From Clostridiaceae bacterium (GTDB lineage Bacteria; Bacillota; Clostridia; Oscillospirales; Butyricicoccaceae): a stretch of 51,995 nt of DNA. Numbering within the stretch: position 1 is the stretch's first letter; the number at the start of each line of letters is the position of its first letter. The notes below the pieces were generated by a model. It searched no databases and was not told the origin of the DNA. It saw nothing but the letters and a program-made list of their open reading frames with translations. Below, piece after piece: positions 7,196 through 14,023 of the stretch. The position numbers and the translations under genes are program-made. The DNA is taken from NCBI GenBank assembly GCA_016293155.1, contig JAEDEU010000004.1, forward strand, positions 1 through 51,995, given 5' to 3'.

Positions 7196-8334
7196 TTCCG
7201 AACGCGACGCAGCAGCGCGCGGAGGTCATGCTGAAGCTGTACGCTGAAGCGGAAGAGGCGCTGCTGGGCATTCTGGCCAGGAATCTGAAAAACGCGGACG
7301 CCGGCGACCCGGCCGCGTGGGCCCAGCGCAAGCTAGCGCAGGTGCAAAAGGTACAGGCGGAGGTGGAGCGCGCGCTGGGCGCGCTGGAGGAGCGCAGCCT
7401 GGAGGAGCGGGTGAAGCTGATCTGGGCGGCCCACGACGAAGGCGCGGACGGCCTTTTGCGGGAGCTCGGGCTGGATGGCGAACCTTCGGGCCGCGCGCAG
7501 GCGGTGACGGCGCTGATTGACGACATCGACGGGCGATTTTCGGAGCTGCACCGTAGGATTTTGCGCGACGCGACTGACGCCTATCGCGAAGTGCTGGCGC
7601 AGGCGCTGGCCATGCCCGTGCTGGGCGTGGAGACCACGCAGCAGGCCATTTCGCGGGCGCTGAATCAGTTTGCGGATCGCGGGATTACGGCATTTGTGGA
7701 CCGCGCCGGGAGGCGATGGGGCATGGCGGAATACGCGGAGATGGCGGTGCGCACGGGGATGATGAACGCGGCGCTGGCGGGCTATACGCAAGAGGCGCTC
7801 GCCCACGACGAAGATCTGGTGATCATCAGCGACCACGCGGACGAGTGCCCGCTGTGCGCGCCCTGGGAGCGAAAGGTGCTGAGCCTGACCGGCGCGCAGC
7901 TGTATCACCCGGATTGCGACGGCGCGCTGGGCGATGCCCGCGCGGCAGGGCTGTTTCATCCCAACTGCCTGCATGCCATGACGGTCTACGTGCCCGGGTT
8001 GACCGTGAAATCCGGGAGCAAGCCCGGCAGAACCGCCGACGCGGACGCGGCTGGATACAAGGCGCGCCAGGATCAGCGATACATGGAGCGCACGGTGCGC
8101 AAGTGGAAGCGTAGGCAGGCAGCGGCCACGACGCCGCAGGATGAGCGCATTGCGAAGGCCTATGTTTCCGCGTGGCAGAGCAAGCTGCGCAATCTGGTGG
8201 CCGAAAACGCGAAACTGCCGCGCAAGTACAATCGCGAGGGCGGGCGCGTTTTGCTCTCCGACGCGGCGAAGAAACTCAAGCCGTTCCGGCTGGACGCGGT
8301 GGAGGGAACCAAGGAAGAGGGCGGAGATGATTGA
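7192..8334 (+). CDS. minor capsid protein (phage_min_cap2 / SPP1 gp7-like)
   Basis: 380 residues from GTG 7192, overlapping the portal stop by four bases. The N-terminal half is helical; the core contains TGMMNAALAGYTQEAL and a cysteine/histidine cluster (SDHADECPLCAPWERKVLS ... FHPNCLHAMTVYVPG) typical of phage minor capsid protein 2, the Mu-F/SPP1 gp7-like morphogenesis family. Such proteins attach to the portal and assist DNA ejection. The HPNC...H block may bind a metal (inference). Position after the portal is conserved. Confidence 0.85.
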   Translation: MIPNATQQRAEVMLKLYAEAEEALLGILARNLKNADAGDPAAWAQRKLAQVQKVQAEVERALGALEERSLEERVKLIWAAHDEGADGLLRELGLDGEPSGRAQAVTALIDDIDGRFSELHRRILRDATDAYREVLAQALAMPVLGVETTQQAISRALNQFADRGITAFVDRAGRRWGMAEYAEMAVRTGMMNAALAGYTQEALAHDEDLVIISDHADECPLCAPWERKVLSLTGAQLYHPDCDGALGDARAAGLFHPNCLHAMTVYVPGLTVKSGSKPGRTADADAAGYKARQDQRYMERTVRKWKRRQAAATTPQDERIAKAYVSAWQSKLRNLVAENAKLPRKYNREGGRVLLSDAAKKLKPFRLDAVEGTKEEGGDD

Positions 8335-8336
8335 GC

Positions 8337-8546
8337 ATGGTGAGCATTGACAGGGCGGCGGCGCAGATCCTTTTGAACATGTACGACGATATTCAGGATC
8401 TGGACGCGCGCATGAGCTGTTCTAGTGAGGGATTCCGGCGGCACTTCATGGTGTTGACGCGGACGCCGCCCGCGCGGGACGCGGTGGCGCAGCTGCGCAG
8501 GGCGATTGACGCGGCGCGGGACGCGCCGGATGCAGAAGAAGATTGA
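8337..8546 (+). CDS. small hypothetical protein in head operon
   Basis: 69 residues if translation begins at ATG 8337 (a TTG two codons earlier is possible). Helical and charged (ILLNMYDDIQDLDARM), with an alanine/arginine-rich C-terminus. It lies two bases after the minor capsid gene and is followed by a hairpin. Not recognised. Confidence 0.55.
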   Translation: MVSIDRAAAQILLNMYDDIQDLDARMSCSSEGFRRHFMVLTRTPPARDAVAQLRRAIDAARDAPDAEED

Positions 8547-8558
8547 TACCGGCAATCC

Positions 8559-8583
8559 GCCGCGCCTTTAAGGCGCGGCTTTT
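8559..8583 (+). terminator. weak terminator/attenuator before the scaffold gene
   Basis: An 8-bp GC-rich stem (8559-8566 with 8572-8579), loop TTTAA and only four T. It may reduce read-through between portal-region genes and the scaffold/coat genes or protect the upstream mRNA 3' end. Confidence 0.55.
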
Positions 8584-8657
8584 GCATGCCCGGACGTCTG
8601 GGGGCTGATCCAGGCGGAGTATGCCGACGGGCGTTAAACGGATGAGGAGCGAGCAAT

Positions 8658-9314
8658 ATGAACGGACACGAATACAGGGAACCCATTTTTGACCTCCAGT
8701 TCTTTGCGGAGGGCGAGGCGCAGCAGGCGGCCGGAGGCGAACCCTCGAACAGCGGCGACGCGAGCGCGCAGGGCGCGCAGGATGCGCAGCCCGCACAGCA
8801 GGAGGCGGCGCGCGAGAGCGAGCACACCTACACGCAGGCGGACGTGGACAGGATCATCAACCAGCGATTTGCGCGGTTCCAGCGCGAAGCGGATCGGCGC
8901 GTGGAGCAGGCCCGTGAAGAGGCCCGCACCGAGGCCGAGCGGCTGGCCCAGATGACGGAGCAGCAGCGCGCGGAGCACGAGCGGCAGCGCGCGGAGCAGG
9001 CCGCGCAGCAGCGCGAGAGCGATCTGGCGCGCCGGGAGGCGGAGATCACCCGCCGCGAGCTGCGGGCAGAGGCCATCGACACGCTGGCGCAGCGCGGTTT
9101 GCCCAGGGCGCTGGAGCAGATGCTGGACTATTCCGGCGCGGACGCATGCAGCGCGAGCATTGACGCCGTGGAGCGCGTGTTCCGCGACGCGGTGCAGCAG
9201 GGCGTGGAGGAGCGGCTGAAGCAGAGCGGCGTGCAGCTGCAGGCCGCCGGAAAGGCGCCCGACTATGATTCCATGAGCGACGCGGACTATTACGCCGCTC
9301 GATACAAAAAGTAA
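8658..9314 (+). CDS. capsid scaffolding protein (DUF4355-like)
   Basis: 218 residues, ATG 8658. The start MNGHEYREPIFDLQFFAEGE is typical of Firmicutes phage scaffolds. A low-complexity Ala/Gln/Glu stretch follows, then a long coiled coil (about residues 55-135, full of E, R, A and Q) and a C-terminal segment ending DSMSDADYYAARYKK. Scaffolds guide coat assembly into proheads and then leave. Position directly before the coat gene and the highly charged composition support this. Confidence 0.88.
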   Translation: MNGHEYREPIFDLQFFAEGEAQQAAGGEPSNSGDASAQGAQDAQPAQQEAARESEHTYTQADVDRIINQRFARFQREADRRVEQAREEARTEAERLAQMTEQQRAEHERQRAEQAAQQRESDLARREAEITRRELRAEAIDTLAQRGLPRALEQMLDYSGADACSASIDAVERVFRDAVQQGVEERLKQSGVQLQAAGKAPDYDSMSDADYYAARYKK

Positions 9315-9337
9315 ACCGACAAGGAGGCTGAAACCCT

Positions 9338-10453
9338 ATGGCAAACACTTTTATTACCCTGAAGCTGATCGCCCGCGAGGCGCTGCCCCGGCTGATCGAG
9401 AACCTGGTATTCCCCAATCTGGTCTACCGCAACTTCAGCGCGGACTTCAAGAACCTGGGCGACACCATTCAGGTGCGCAAGCCCACGATTCTGACCGCGG
9501 AGGAGTTCAACCAGGAGACCGGCGTGACCTATCAGGACATGAACGAGGACAGCGTGGACGTGAAGCTGGACAAGCTGGCCACCGTGGACGCGAAGGCCAG
9601 CGCGATTGAGACGGCGGTGAACATCGACGATCTGAACCGCGTGTTCATCGAGCCCGCCGCCGTGGCGCTGGCGGAGAAGATCAACGCCGACGGCCTGGCC
9701 CTCTACAAGGACGTGCCCTACGCCGTGGGCACTGCGGGAACCACGCCCGCCGATCTGAGCGTTCTGGCCAACGCGCGAAAGCAGCTGAACATCAACAAGG
9801 CCCCCGTTTCCGGGCGCGTCGCCGTGTGGGATCCTGAGGCGGACGCGGCGTTTACCCAGATTCCCGCCGTGGTGAACGCGGAGAAGTCCGGCAGCACCCA
9901 GGCGCTGCGCGAGGGCAGCATTGGCCGGCTGATGGGCTTTGAGAACTACATGGCCCAGGGCGTGGCGCACCACGAATCCGGCATTACCGGCTCCAGCGCC
10001 GTGAAGGTCAGCGGCAGCGTTTCCGAGGGCGCGACCTCGCTGGGCCTGACCGCCACCACGCTGACCGGAAAGCTGCTGAAGGGCGACATTCTGACTATCA
10101 AGGGCAAGACCTACGTGGTGACCGAGGATTCCGCCGAGGCGAGCGCGAACGCCATTTCCGGCGTGAAGGTCTACCCCGCCCTGCCCGCGCTGAATTCCAG
10201 CACGACCGTGACCATTGCGGCCAGCCACACCGCGAACCTTGCGTTCCTGCCCATGGCTTTCGCATATGTGACCCGCCCGCTGATGAACCCGGACGGCCAG
10301 GGCGTGATGAGCTATGTGACCAGCTACAACGGCATTTCCCTGCGCGTGACCAAGGGCTACGATCAGAAGTACAAGCGCAGCACCTATTCCATGGACGTGC
10401 TGTACGGCTACAAGACGATCTATCCCGAACTGGCCGTGCGCGCGATGGGCTAA
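9338..10453 (+). CDS. major capsid protein, P22 coat-like
   Basis: 371 residues with an excellent ribosome binding site (AAGGAGGCTGAAAC). The N-terminal block NTFITLKLIAREALPRLIEN and DFKNLGDTIQVRKPTI match the P22 gp5-like coat family; KINADGLALYKDVPYAVG and the C-terminal DVLYGYKTIYPELAVRAMG are also typical. An inserted beta-rich domain (about residues 225-295) resembles the surface-exposed I-domain. HK97-fold subunits build the icosahedral shell. Codons are strongly GC-biased, as expected for a highly expressed phage gene. Confidence 0.92.
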   Translation: MANTFITLKLIAREALPRLIENLVFPNLVYRNFSADFKNLGDTIQVRKPTILTAEEFNQETGVTYQDMNEDSVDVKLDKLATVDAKASAIETAVNIDDLNRVFIEPAAVALAEKINADGLALYKDVPYAVGTAGTTPADLSVLANARKQLNINKAPVSGRVAVWDPEADAAFTQIPAVVNAEKSGSTQALREGSIGRLMGFENYMAQGVAHHESGITGSSAVKVSGSVSEGATSLGLTATTLTGKLLKGDILTIKGKTYVVTEDSAEASANAISGVKVYPALPALNSSTTVTIAASHTANLAFLPMAFAYVTRPLMNPDGQGVMSYVTSYNGISLRVTKGYDQKYKRSTYSMDVLYGYKTIYPELAVRAMG

Positions 10454-10457
10454 GGCC

Positions 10458-10763
10458 ATGGCTGCGGACTATGAAAGCGTTGAGGCGCGGCTGAAAGCGT
10501 ACATCGCGCCCAACGCGCCGCAGACCGCGGAGCAGAACGACGCGTTTGAACAGGCCGTGGAGGCGCAGATGGAATACGAGAGCGCGGCGGGCGGCGTCCC
10601 GGAGGGCGTGCAGTCGTTTTCCATCGGCGATTTTTCCGCCACGATGGCTGGAGGCTCCGGCGGGGCCGGATATACGCGATCGACGCTGAGCCCGCATGCA
10701 TGGGCAATTCTCTACAATGCCGGCTTGATCCGGCACGCGATGCCCGTGGCGAGGAGGCTGTGA
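10458..10763 (+). CDS. putative head-tail connector component
   Basis: 101 residues, four bases after the coat gene. Helical N-terminus (VEARLKAYIAPNAPQTAEQ, then FEQAVEAQMEYES) and a Gly/Ser-rich loop (FSATMAGGSGGAGYTRS) followed by LSPHAWAILYNAGL. The pattern fits the small DNA-packaging/connector proteins encoded between coat and head-closure genes, but the match is by position and general shape only. Confidence 0.7.
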   Translation: MAADYESVEARLKAYIAPNAPQTAEQNDAFEQAVEAQMEYESAAGGVPEGVQSFSIGDFSATMAGGSGGAGYTRSTLSPHAWAILYNAGLIRHAMPVARRL

Positions 10764-11083
10764 TGATGCTGACGCCGGATTTTACATTCTGCCACACGGC
10801 CACGCTGGAGCGCTGGCAGGGGCGTGAGTTGAACCGCGATACATACGGCCCGCCCGAGCAGGTGCGCTGTCGGATCAACGTGCGCCGCCAGCGCACCTGG
10901 AGGCAGAGCGGCGCGACCTCGCAGGAGGCGGTTGCGAGCGCAAAGGCCTATTTCCCGGCGGGCACGCGGATCGACGTGCAGGATCGGGTGACGGCGTTCG
11001 GGCGGCGCTATACCGTGAATGAGGTGGCTCCGAGGTTCAATCTGGGCGGAGGAGAGAATCACGTGGAGGCGGTGCTGATTTGA
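10763..11083 (+). CDS. putative head closure / minor capsid protein
   Basis: 106 residues from tandem ATGs at 10763/10766, after GAGGAGGCTG. Beta-rich with TFCHTATLERWQGRELNRDT and GTRIDVQDRVTAFGRRYTVN, the pattern of small minor-capsid or stopper proteins of siphoviruses that seal the portal after packaging. Overlaps neighbours at both ends, as is normal in this operon. Confidence 0.7.
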   Translation: MMLTPDFTFCHTATLERWQGRELNRDTYGPPEQVRCRINVRRQRTWRQSGATSQEAVASAKAYFPAGTRIDVQDRVTAFGRRYTVNEVAPRFNLGGGENHVEAVLI

Positions 11084-11412
11084 GCGTGCAAATCAAATGG
11101 GATTCGAGCCGCGTGATGGCCGTTGTAGGCCAGGGCGGTGCGAACGCCGTGCGGGACTGCGCAAATCTGCTGCTGGACGAAGCTCGAAAGCAGGTGCCCA
11201 TTGACACCGGCGCGCTTTCGCGCAGCGGCGCGGTGGATTGCGACGGGCTGCAGGCCACGGTGAGCTTTGACACCCCCTACGCGGTGCGATGGCACGAGCA
11301 AGCGGCCAACTTCCAGCGCGGGCGCAAGAACAAATACCTGGAGGATCCGTGCAATGACGGCGCGCTTCGGGCGCGGATGCTGGATTATCTGGCCAAAGGA
11401 ATGAAGCTTTAG
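11080..11412 (+). CDS. minor capsid / HK97 gp10-like tail completion protein
   Basis: 110 residues. It probably starts at TTG 11080, which overlaps the upstream stop; GTG 11086 is an alternative. The motif LLLDEARKQVPIDTGALSRSG is diagnostic of the gp10/minor-capsid-2 fold, followed by VSFDTPYAVRWHEQ and a C-terminal basic patch. Such proteins act at the head-tail joint during completion. Confidence 0.8.
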   Translation: MSVQIKWDSSRVMAVVGQGGANAVRDCANLLLDEARKQVPIDTGALSRSGAVDCDGLQATVSFDTPYAVRWHEQAANFQRGRKNKYLEDPCNDGALRARMLDYLAKGMKL

Positions 11413-11423
11413 GAGGGCGCGGA

Positions 11424-11780
11424 ATGGAGCTGATCGACCACATTGCCGAATACCTGAACGGGAACGGATTCACAGCCGTGAGCGGCGCGATGCCCATTGC
11501 GCCCGACCGGATTGCCGCAGTGTACGCCACCGGCGTGCGGCCCCGGGGCGACGATGAGGGTTCGCGCTTTCAGGTGATGGTTCGCAGCGAGGCAGACCGG
11601 GACACGGCGATGGCGGACGCGCTGGCCATTGCCGATCTTCTGGACGATTTTTCAGGCATGACCGGCATTGATTCGCCGTACTTTGCGCGGATCGTGCTGG
11701 AGAGCGGCGTTGCAGCGCTGGGCGCCGATGAGAACAGGCGCGCGCTTTACAGCGCAAATTTTAGGGCGTGGATTTGCTGA
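11424..11780 (+). CDS. putative tail terminator / minor capsid protein
   Basis: 118 residues, ATG 11424 after AGGAGGGCGGA. Sequence pattern: MELIDHIAEYLNGNGF at the N-terminus, a central beta strand ending RFQVMVRSEADRD, a helix LAIADLLDDF, and C-terminal YSANFRAWI. This alpha/beta arrangement fits the tail-terminator family that caps the tail tube and sits just before the major tail gene. Assignment relies on order and fold pattern. Confidence 0.7.
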   Translation: MELIDHIAEYLNGNGFTAVSGAMPIAPDRIAAVYATGVRPRGDDEGSRFQVMVRSEADRDTAMADALAIADLLDDFSGMTGIDSPYFARIVLESGVAALGADENRRALYSANFRAWIC

Positions 11781-11827
11781 CGCCCGACGAAATCGCCGCA
11801 TGAGCGGCGCAAGAAAGGATGATGCAC

Positions 11828-12568
11828 ATGGCGAGAAAAAATGGATGTCCGACTTCCGTGCGCGACTGGATCATTGAGATTCTTTCCCGCGCATCGACGA
11901 TGTCTAACCCTGACTGGATCCGAATCAAGGGTCTGAACACCATTACCGTATCCGAGGACGCCGATACAGAAGACGGCTCCTCTGCGGAGAGCCTTTACGG
12001 CGAGCCCTATGTGACCAAGCGCAACGGCAGCGTGTCGCTGGATGGCAAGCCTGTGGTGGACCGCGTGACCGGCGCGCACGATCGTGGCCAGACGGAGCTG
12101 GACTACTACGCCACCGTGGGCGGCTGCGACGGCGACGCGAAGCTGCGCATTGTGGACAACTGCGGCCATGCGGAGATCTGGGACGTGATCGTGACCAGCA
12201 AGGAGCGCAGCGCGGATGAGACCGGCGAAACTGTATCGTGGAATCTGGAGCGCGTGGGCGCGCCCGAGAACGAGCAGTATGTGCAGGTGACTTCCGTGAC
12301 CACCAATCCCGCGACCAGCGCTACCGTGAACGTGGGCGGCACGAAGACCGTGACGGTCGTTTTCACCCCTGAGAACGCGAGCAATCAGAAGTACTCTGTG
12401 GCCTCTGCCGATACCAGCAAGGTGCGCGTGGAGAATGTGGACGGCCTGAGTTTCGATCTCGTCGGCGTCGCGCAGACGAGCGTGAGCGAGACCGTGAACG
12501 TGCAGGTGAAGACCATGAACAACGCAAAGGTGGCGACGCTCGCCGTGACGGTGAGCGCGTCCGCCTGA
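11828..12568 (+). CDS. major tail tube protein with C-terminal Ig-like domain
   Basis: 246 residues from ATG 11828, the third in-frame ATG and the one correctly spaced from AAGAAAGG. Residues 1-155 are the tube domain (DWIRIKGLNTITVSEDADTE, DRGQTELDYYATVGG). Residues 160-246 (VTSVTTNPATSATVNVGG, VTVVFTPENASNQKYSVASA, ending in AVTVSASA) are a Big2-type bacterial Ig-like domain that would decorate the tube surface. The gene precedes the gpG/gpGT pair, as in most siphoviruses. A strong hairpin follows it. Confidence 0.88.
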   Translation: MARKNGCPTSVRDWIIEILSRASTMSNPDWIRIKGLNTITVSEDADTEDGSSAESLYGEPYVTKRNGSVSLDGKPVVDRVTGAHDRGQTELDYYATVGGCDGDAKLRIVDNCGHAEIWDVIVTSKERSADETGETVSWNLERVGAPENEQYVQVTSVTTNPATSATVNVGGTKTVTVVFTPENASNQKYSVASADTSKVRVENVDGLSFDLVGVAQTSVSETVNVQVKTMNNAKVATLAVTVSASA

Positions 12569-12576
12569 TCTGGCAT

Positions 12577-12602
12577 GCGCGCCGGGTAGATCCCCGGCGC
12601 GC
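12577..12602. promoter_or_regulatory. GC hairpin after the major tail gene
   Basis: Perfect 10-bp stem GCGCGCCGGG/CCCGGCGCGC with loop TAGATC, without a T-run. It probably stabilises the 3' end of the abundant tail-tube mRNA or partly attenuates transcription. Confidence 0.55.
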
Positions 12603-12629
12603 AATTTGAATAACGGGAGGAATTGAGCG

Positions 12630-12998
12630 ATGGCAAGGAAGAATATCCGCAATTTTGACGCGATGATCGCCGAGATGAACCACGAAACCATTGCGTTTAC
12701 CATGTTCGGCAAGACATACGAGATCGAAAAGCGCATGCCCGCCACTGTTCCGCTGGAATTGGCGCGGTATGAGGACGAAGACAATGTGCCCAACGGCGTG
12801 CTCTTCCGCGCGGCGAATAATATCTTTGGCCGCGAGACGCTCCGTGAGCTCTGCGCGCATCCGCAGTTTACAGTGGACGTGCTTTCCGAATTGCTGAAAT
12901 GGGCGTTTGACGCGATCAACGGAAAAGAGGAAGACGCCCGTGAGATGGAAGAGATGACCGAGGATGACTTCGGCGCAGCAACTGAGAGAAAAAACTGA
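12630..12998 (+). CDS. tail assembly chaperone gpG
   Basis: 122 residues, ATG 12630 after GGGAGGAATTGAGCG. Helical, with IAFTMFGKTYEIEKRMPATV and LSELLKWAFDAINGKEED, and an acidic C-terminus. The last codons contain the slippery heptamer A AAA AAC (12989-12995), directly before TGA. Tail assembly chaperones of this type bind the tape measure protein; a minority of ribosomes shift to produce the longer gpGT form. Position between the tail tube and tape-measure genes is diagnostic. Confidence 0.88.
   Translation: MARKNIRNFDAMIAEMNHETIAFTMFGKTYEIEKRMPATVPLELARYEDEDNVPNGVLFRAANNIFGRETLRELCAHPQFTVDVLSELLKWAFDAINGKEEDAREMEEMTEDDFGAATERKN
12989..12995 (+). promoter_or_regulatory. programmed -1 frameshift site A AAA AAC
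   Basis: The heptamer is in the correct zero-frame register (A_AAA_AAC; zero-frame codons AAA 12990 and AAC 12993) one codon before the gpG stop. A -1 shift continues as AAA AAA CTG AAC into the open frame that ends at 13246. Confidence 0.85.
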
Positions 12999-13246
12999 AC
13001 ATCCTCAGCGTATGGGAATACGTTGAGGCAGACTTTTTGAGGGACTATGGCATCCGGCTGGTGGATGCGCTGCCCGGCATGAGCTGGCGCGAGTTTGAGG
13101 TGCTGCTGCACGGGCTGAACCCGCATGGCGCGGTAGCTGCGCATTATGTCGAGGCGATGAAGCGACAGGCGGCAAAGCAGCCCCGCAGCCGCGCCGAACA
13201 GCAGGCCGCCGCGAATAGCTTCTGGGCCAGCGTGGCCAGCATTTGA
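12995..13246 (+). CDS. gpGT extension (frameshift-dependent chaperone C-terminus)
   Basis: About 83 residues read after the -1 shift (LNILSVWEYVEADFLRDYG, DALPGMSWREFEVLLHGL, ending FWASVASI). The tryptophan/aromatic-rich pattern WREFEVLL resembles the T domain of siphoviral gpGT. No good independent start exists near the beginning; an internal ATG at 13037 lacks a ribosome binding site. The fusion would bridge gpG to tail-tube subunits and the tape measure during tail assembly. Confidence 0.82.
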   Translation: MNILSVWEYVEADFLRDYGIRLVDALPGMSWREFEVLLHGLNPHGAVAAHYVEAMKRQAAKQPRSRAEQQAAANSFWASVASI

Positions 13247-13257
13247 ATTTCCCCTCC

Positions 13258-13286
13258 TTGACATTGATGGGGCGCAGGTTTATAAT
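13258..13286 (+). promoter_or_regulatory. sigma-70-type promoter of the moron
   Basis: Perfect consensus: TTGACA (13258-13263), 17-base spacer, TATAAT (13281-13286). Start of transcription is expected near 13293, giving a leader of about 27 bases with GGGAGGGG before GTG 13320. Confidence 0.93.
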
Positions 13287-13319
13287 TGTGTTAATCAATA
13301 ATGTCGGGAGGGGATTTGG

Positions 13320-13904
13320 GTGATTGGATATCTGATCGTAGTTTACGTGGTTTATGGGCTGATATTCGGGTTCATTACCAGGCATGTAGCTTCAAGCAAG
13401 GGATATGATGGCGGTTTCCTATGGGGATTCTTCTTTGGGGTCGTCGGGCTGCTGGTGGTTGGATTTCGGCCAAACCTGGCGGTAAGCAGCGCGGCGAGCG
13501 AATATAAGCCGATGTATGGCGGGGCGCTGCAGGAGAAGGATCACAAAGAGCCGAGCTGGACATGCGTCTGCGGGTCCGTCAATCCGGGGAGGCTCGACTA
13601 CTGCCCCATCTGCCGCAAGAGCAGAGATCAGGGAGAGAGGCCGCAGGACGTGAAATGTCCGCATTGCGGCGCGATGAACAACGCATCCCGCGATTTTTGC
13701 GTATTGTGTGATCAGCCGCTTCGCGATGATGTGGTATTGCCCGCGAAGAGCGCGGAACCGGCGCAAGCGCAAAAGCCCGACGAAAGCCACGCGCAGGATG
13801 AAGGGATTGCGCTGCTTGAAAAGCTGGCGAAACTCCATCAGGATGGAATCTTGACGGACGAAGAGTTTGCACAGAAAAAATCTGAAATTCTATCGAAACT
13901 GTGA
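13320..13904 (+). CDS. moron: membrane protein with zinc ribbons and SHOCT tail
   Basis: 194 residues from GTG 13320. Two N-terminal hydrophobic segments (about residues 2-21 and 33-48) are followed by two zinc-ribbon-like knots (CVCGSVNPGRLDYCPIC and CPHCGAMNNASRDFCVLC). The C-terminal 30 residues (LLEKLAKLHQDGILTDEEF) match the SHOCT pattern, a short helical domain found at protein termini in many bacteria. It lies between gpGT and the tape measure with its own promoter and two terminators, so it can be expressed from the prophage. A host-envelope role is inferred; function unknown. Confidence 0.85.
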   Translation: MIGYLIVVYVVYGLIFGFITRHVASSKGYDGGFLWGFFFGVVGLLVVGFRPNLAVSSAASEYKPMYGGALQEKDHKEPSWTCVCGSVNPGRLDYCPICRKSRDQGERPQDVKCPHCGAMNNASRDFCVLCDQPLRDDVVLPAKSAEPAQAQKPDESHAQDEGIALLEKLAKLHQDGILTDEEFAQKKSEILSKL

Positions 13905-13911
13905 ATATTGG

Positions 13912-13941
13912 AGCCGTTTCCAAATGGGAACGGTTCTTTTT
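13912..13941 (+). terminator. moron terminator 1
   Basis: 10-bp RNA stem with two G-U pairs (13912-13921 with 13926-13935), loop AAAT, then CTTTTT. Confidence 0.85.
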
Positions 13942-13943
13942 AT

Positions 13944-13968
13944 GCCGCCGCGCGAGGGCGGTTTTTTT
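13944..13968 (+). terminator. moron terminator 2
   Basis: Stem CCGCC (13945-13949) with GGCGG (13957-13961), extended by a G-U pair, followed by seven T. It stands immediately after terminator 1, giving a tandem stop before the tape-measure gene. Confidence 0.75.
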
Positions 13969-14023
13969 ATGCGTTTCCCGCCGACAAGCGGGGTGAATCC
14001 AAGAACCGAATCGAGGTGGCGGT

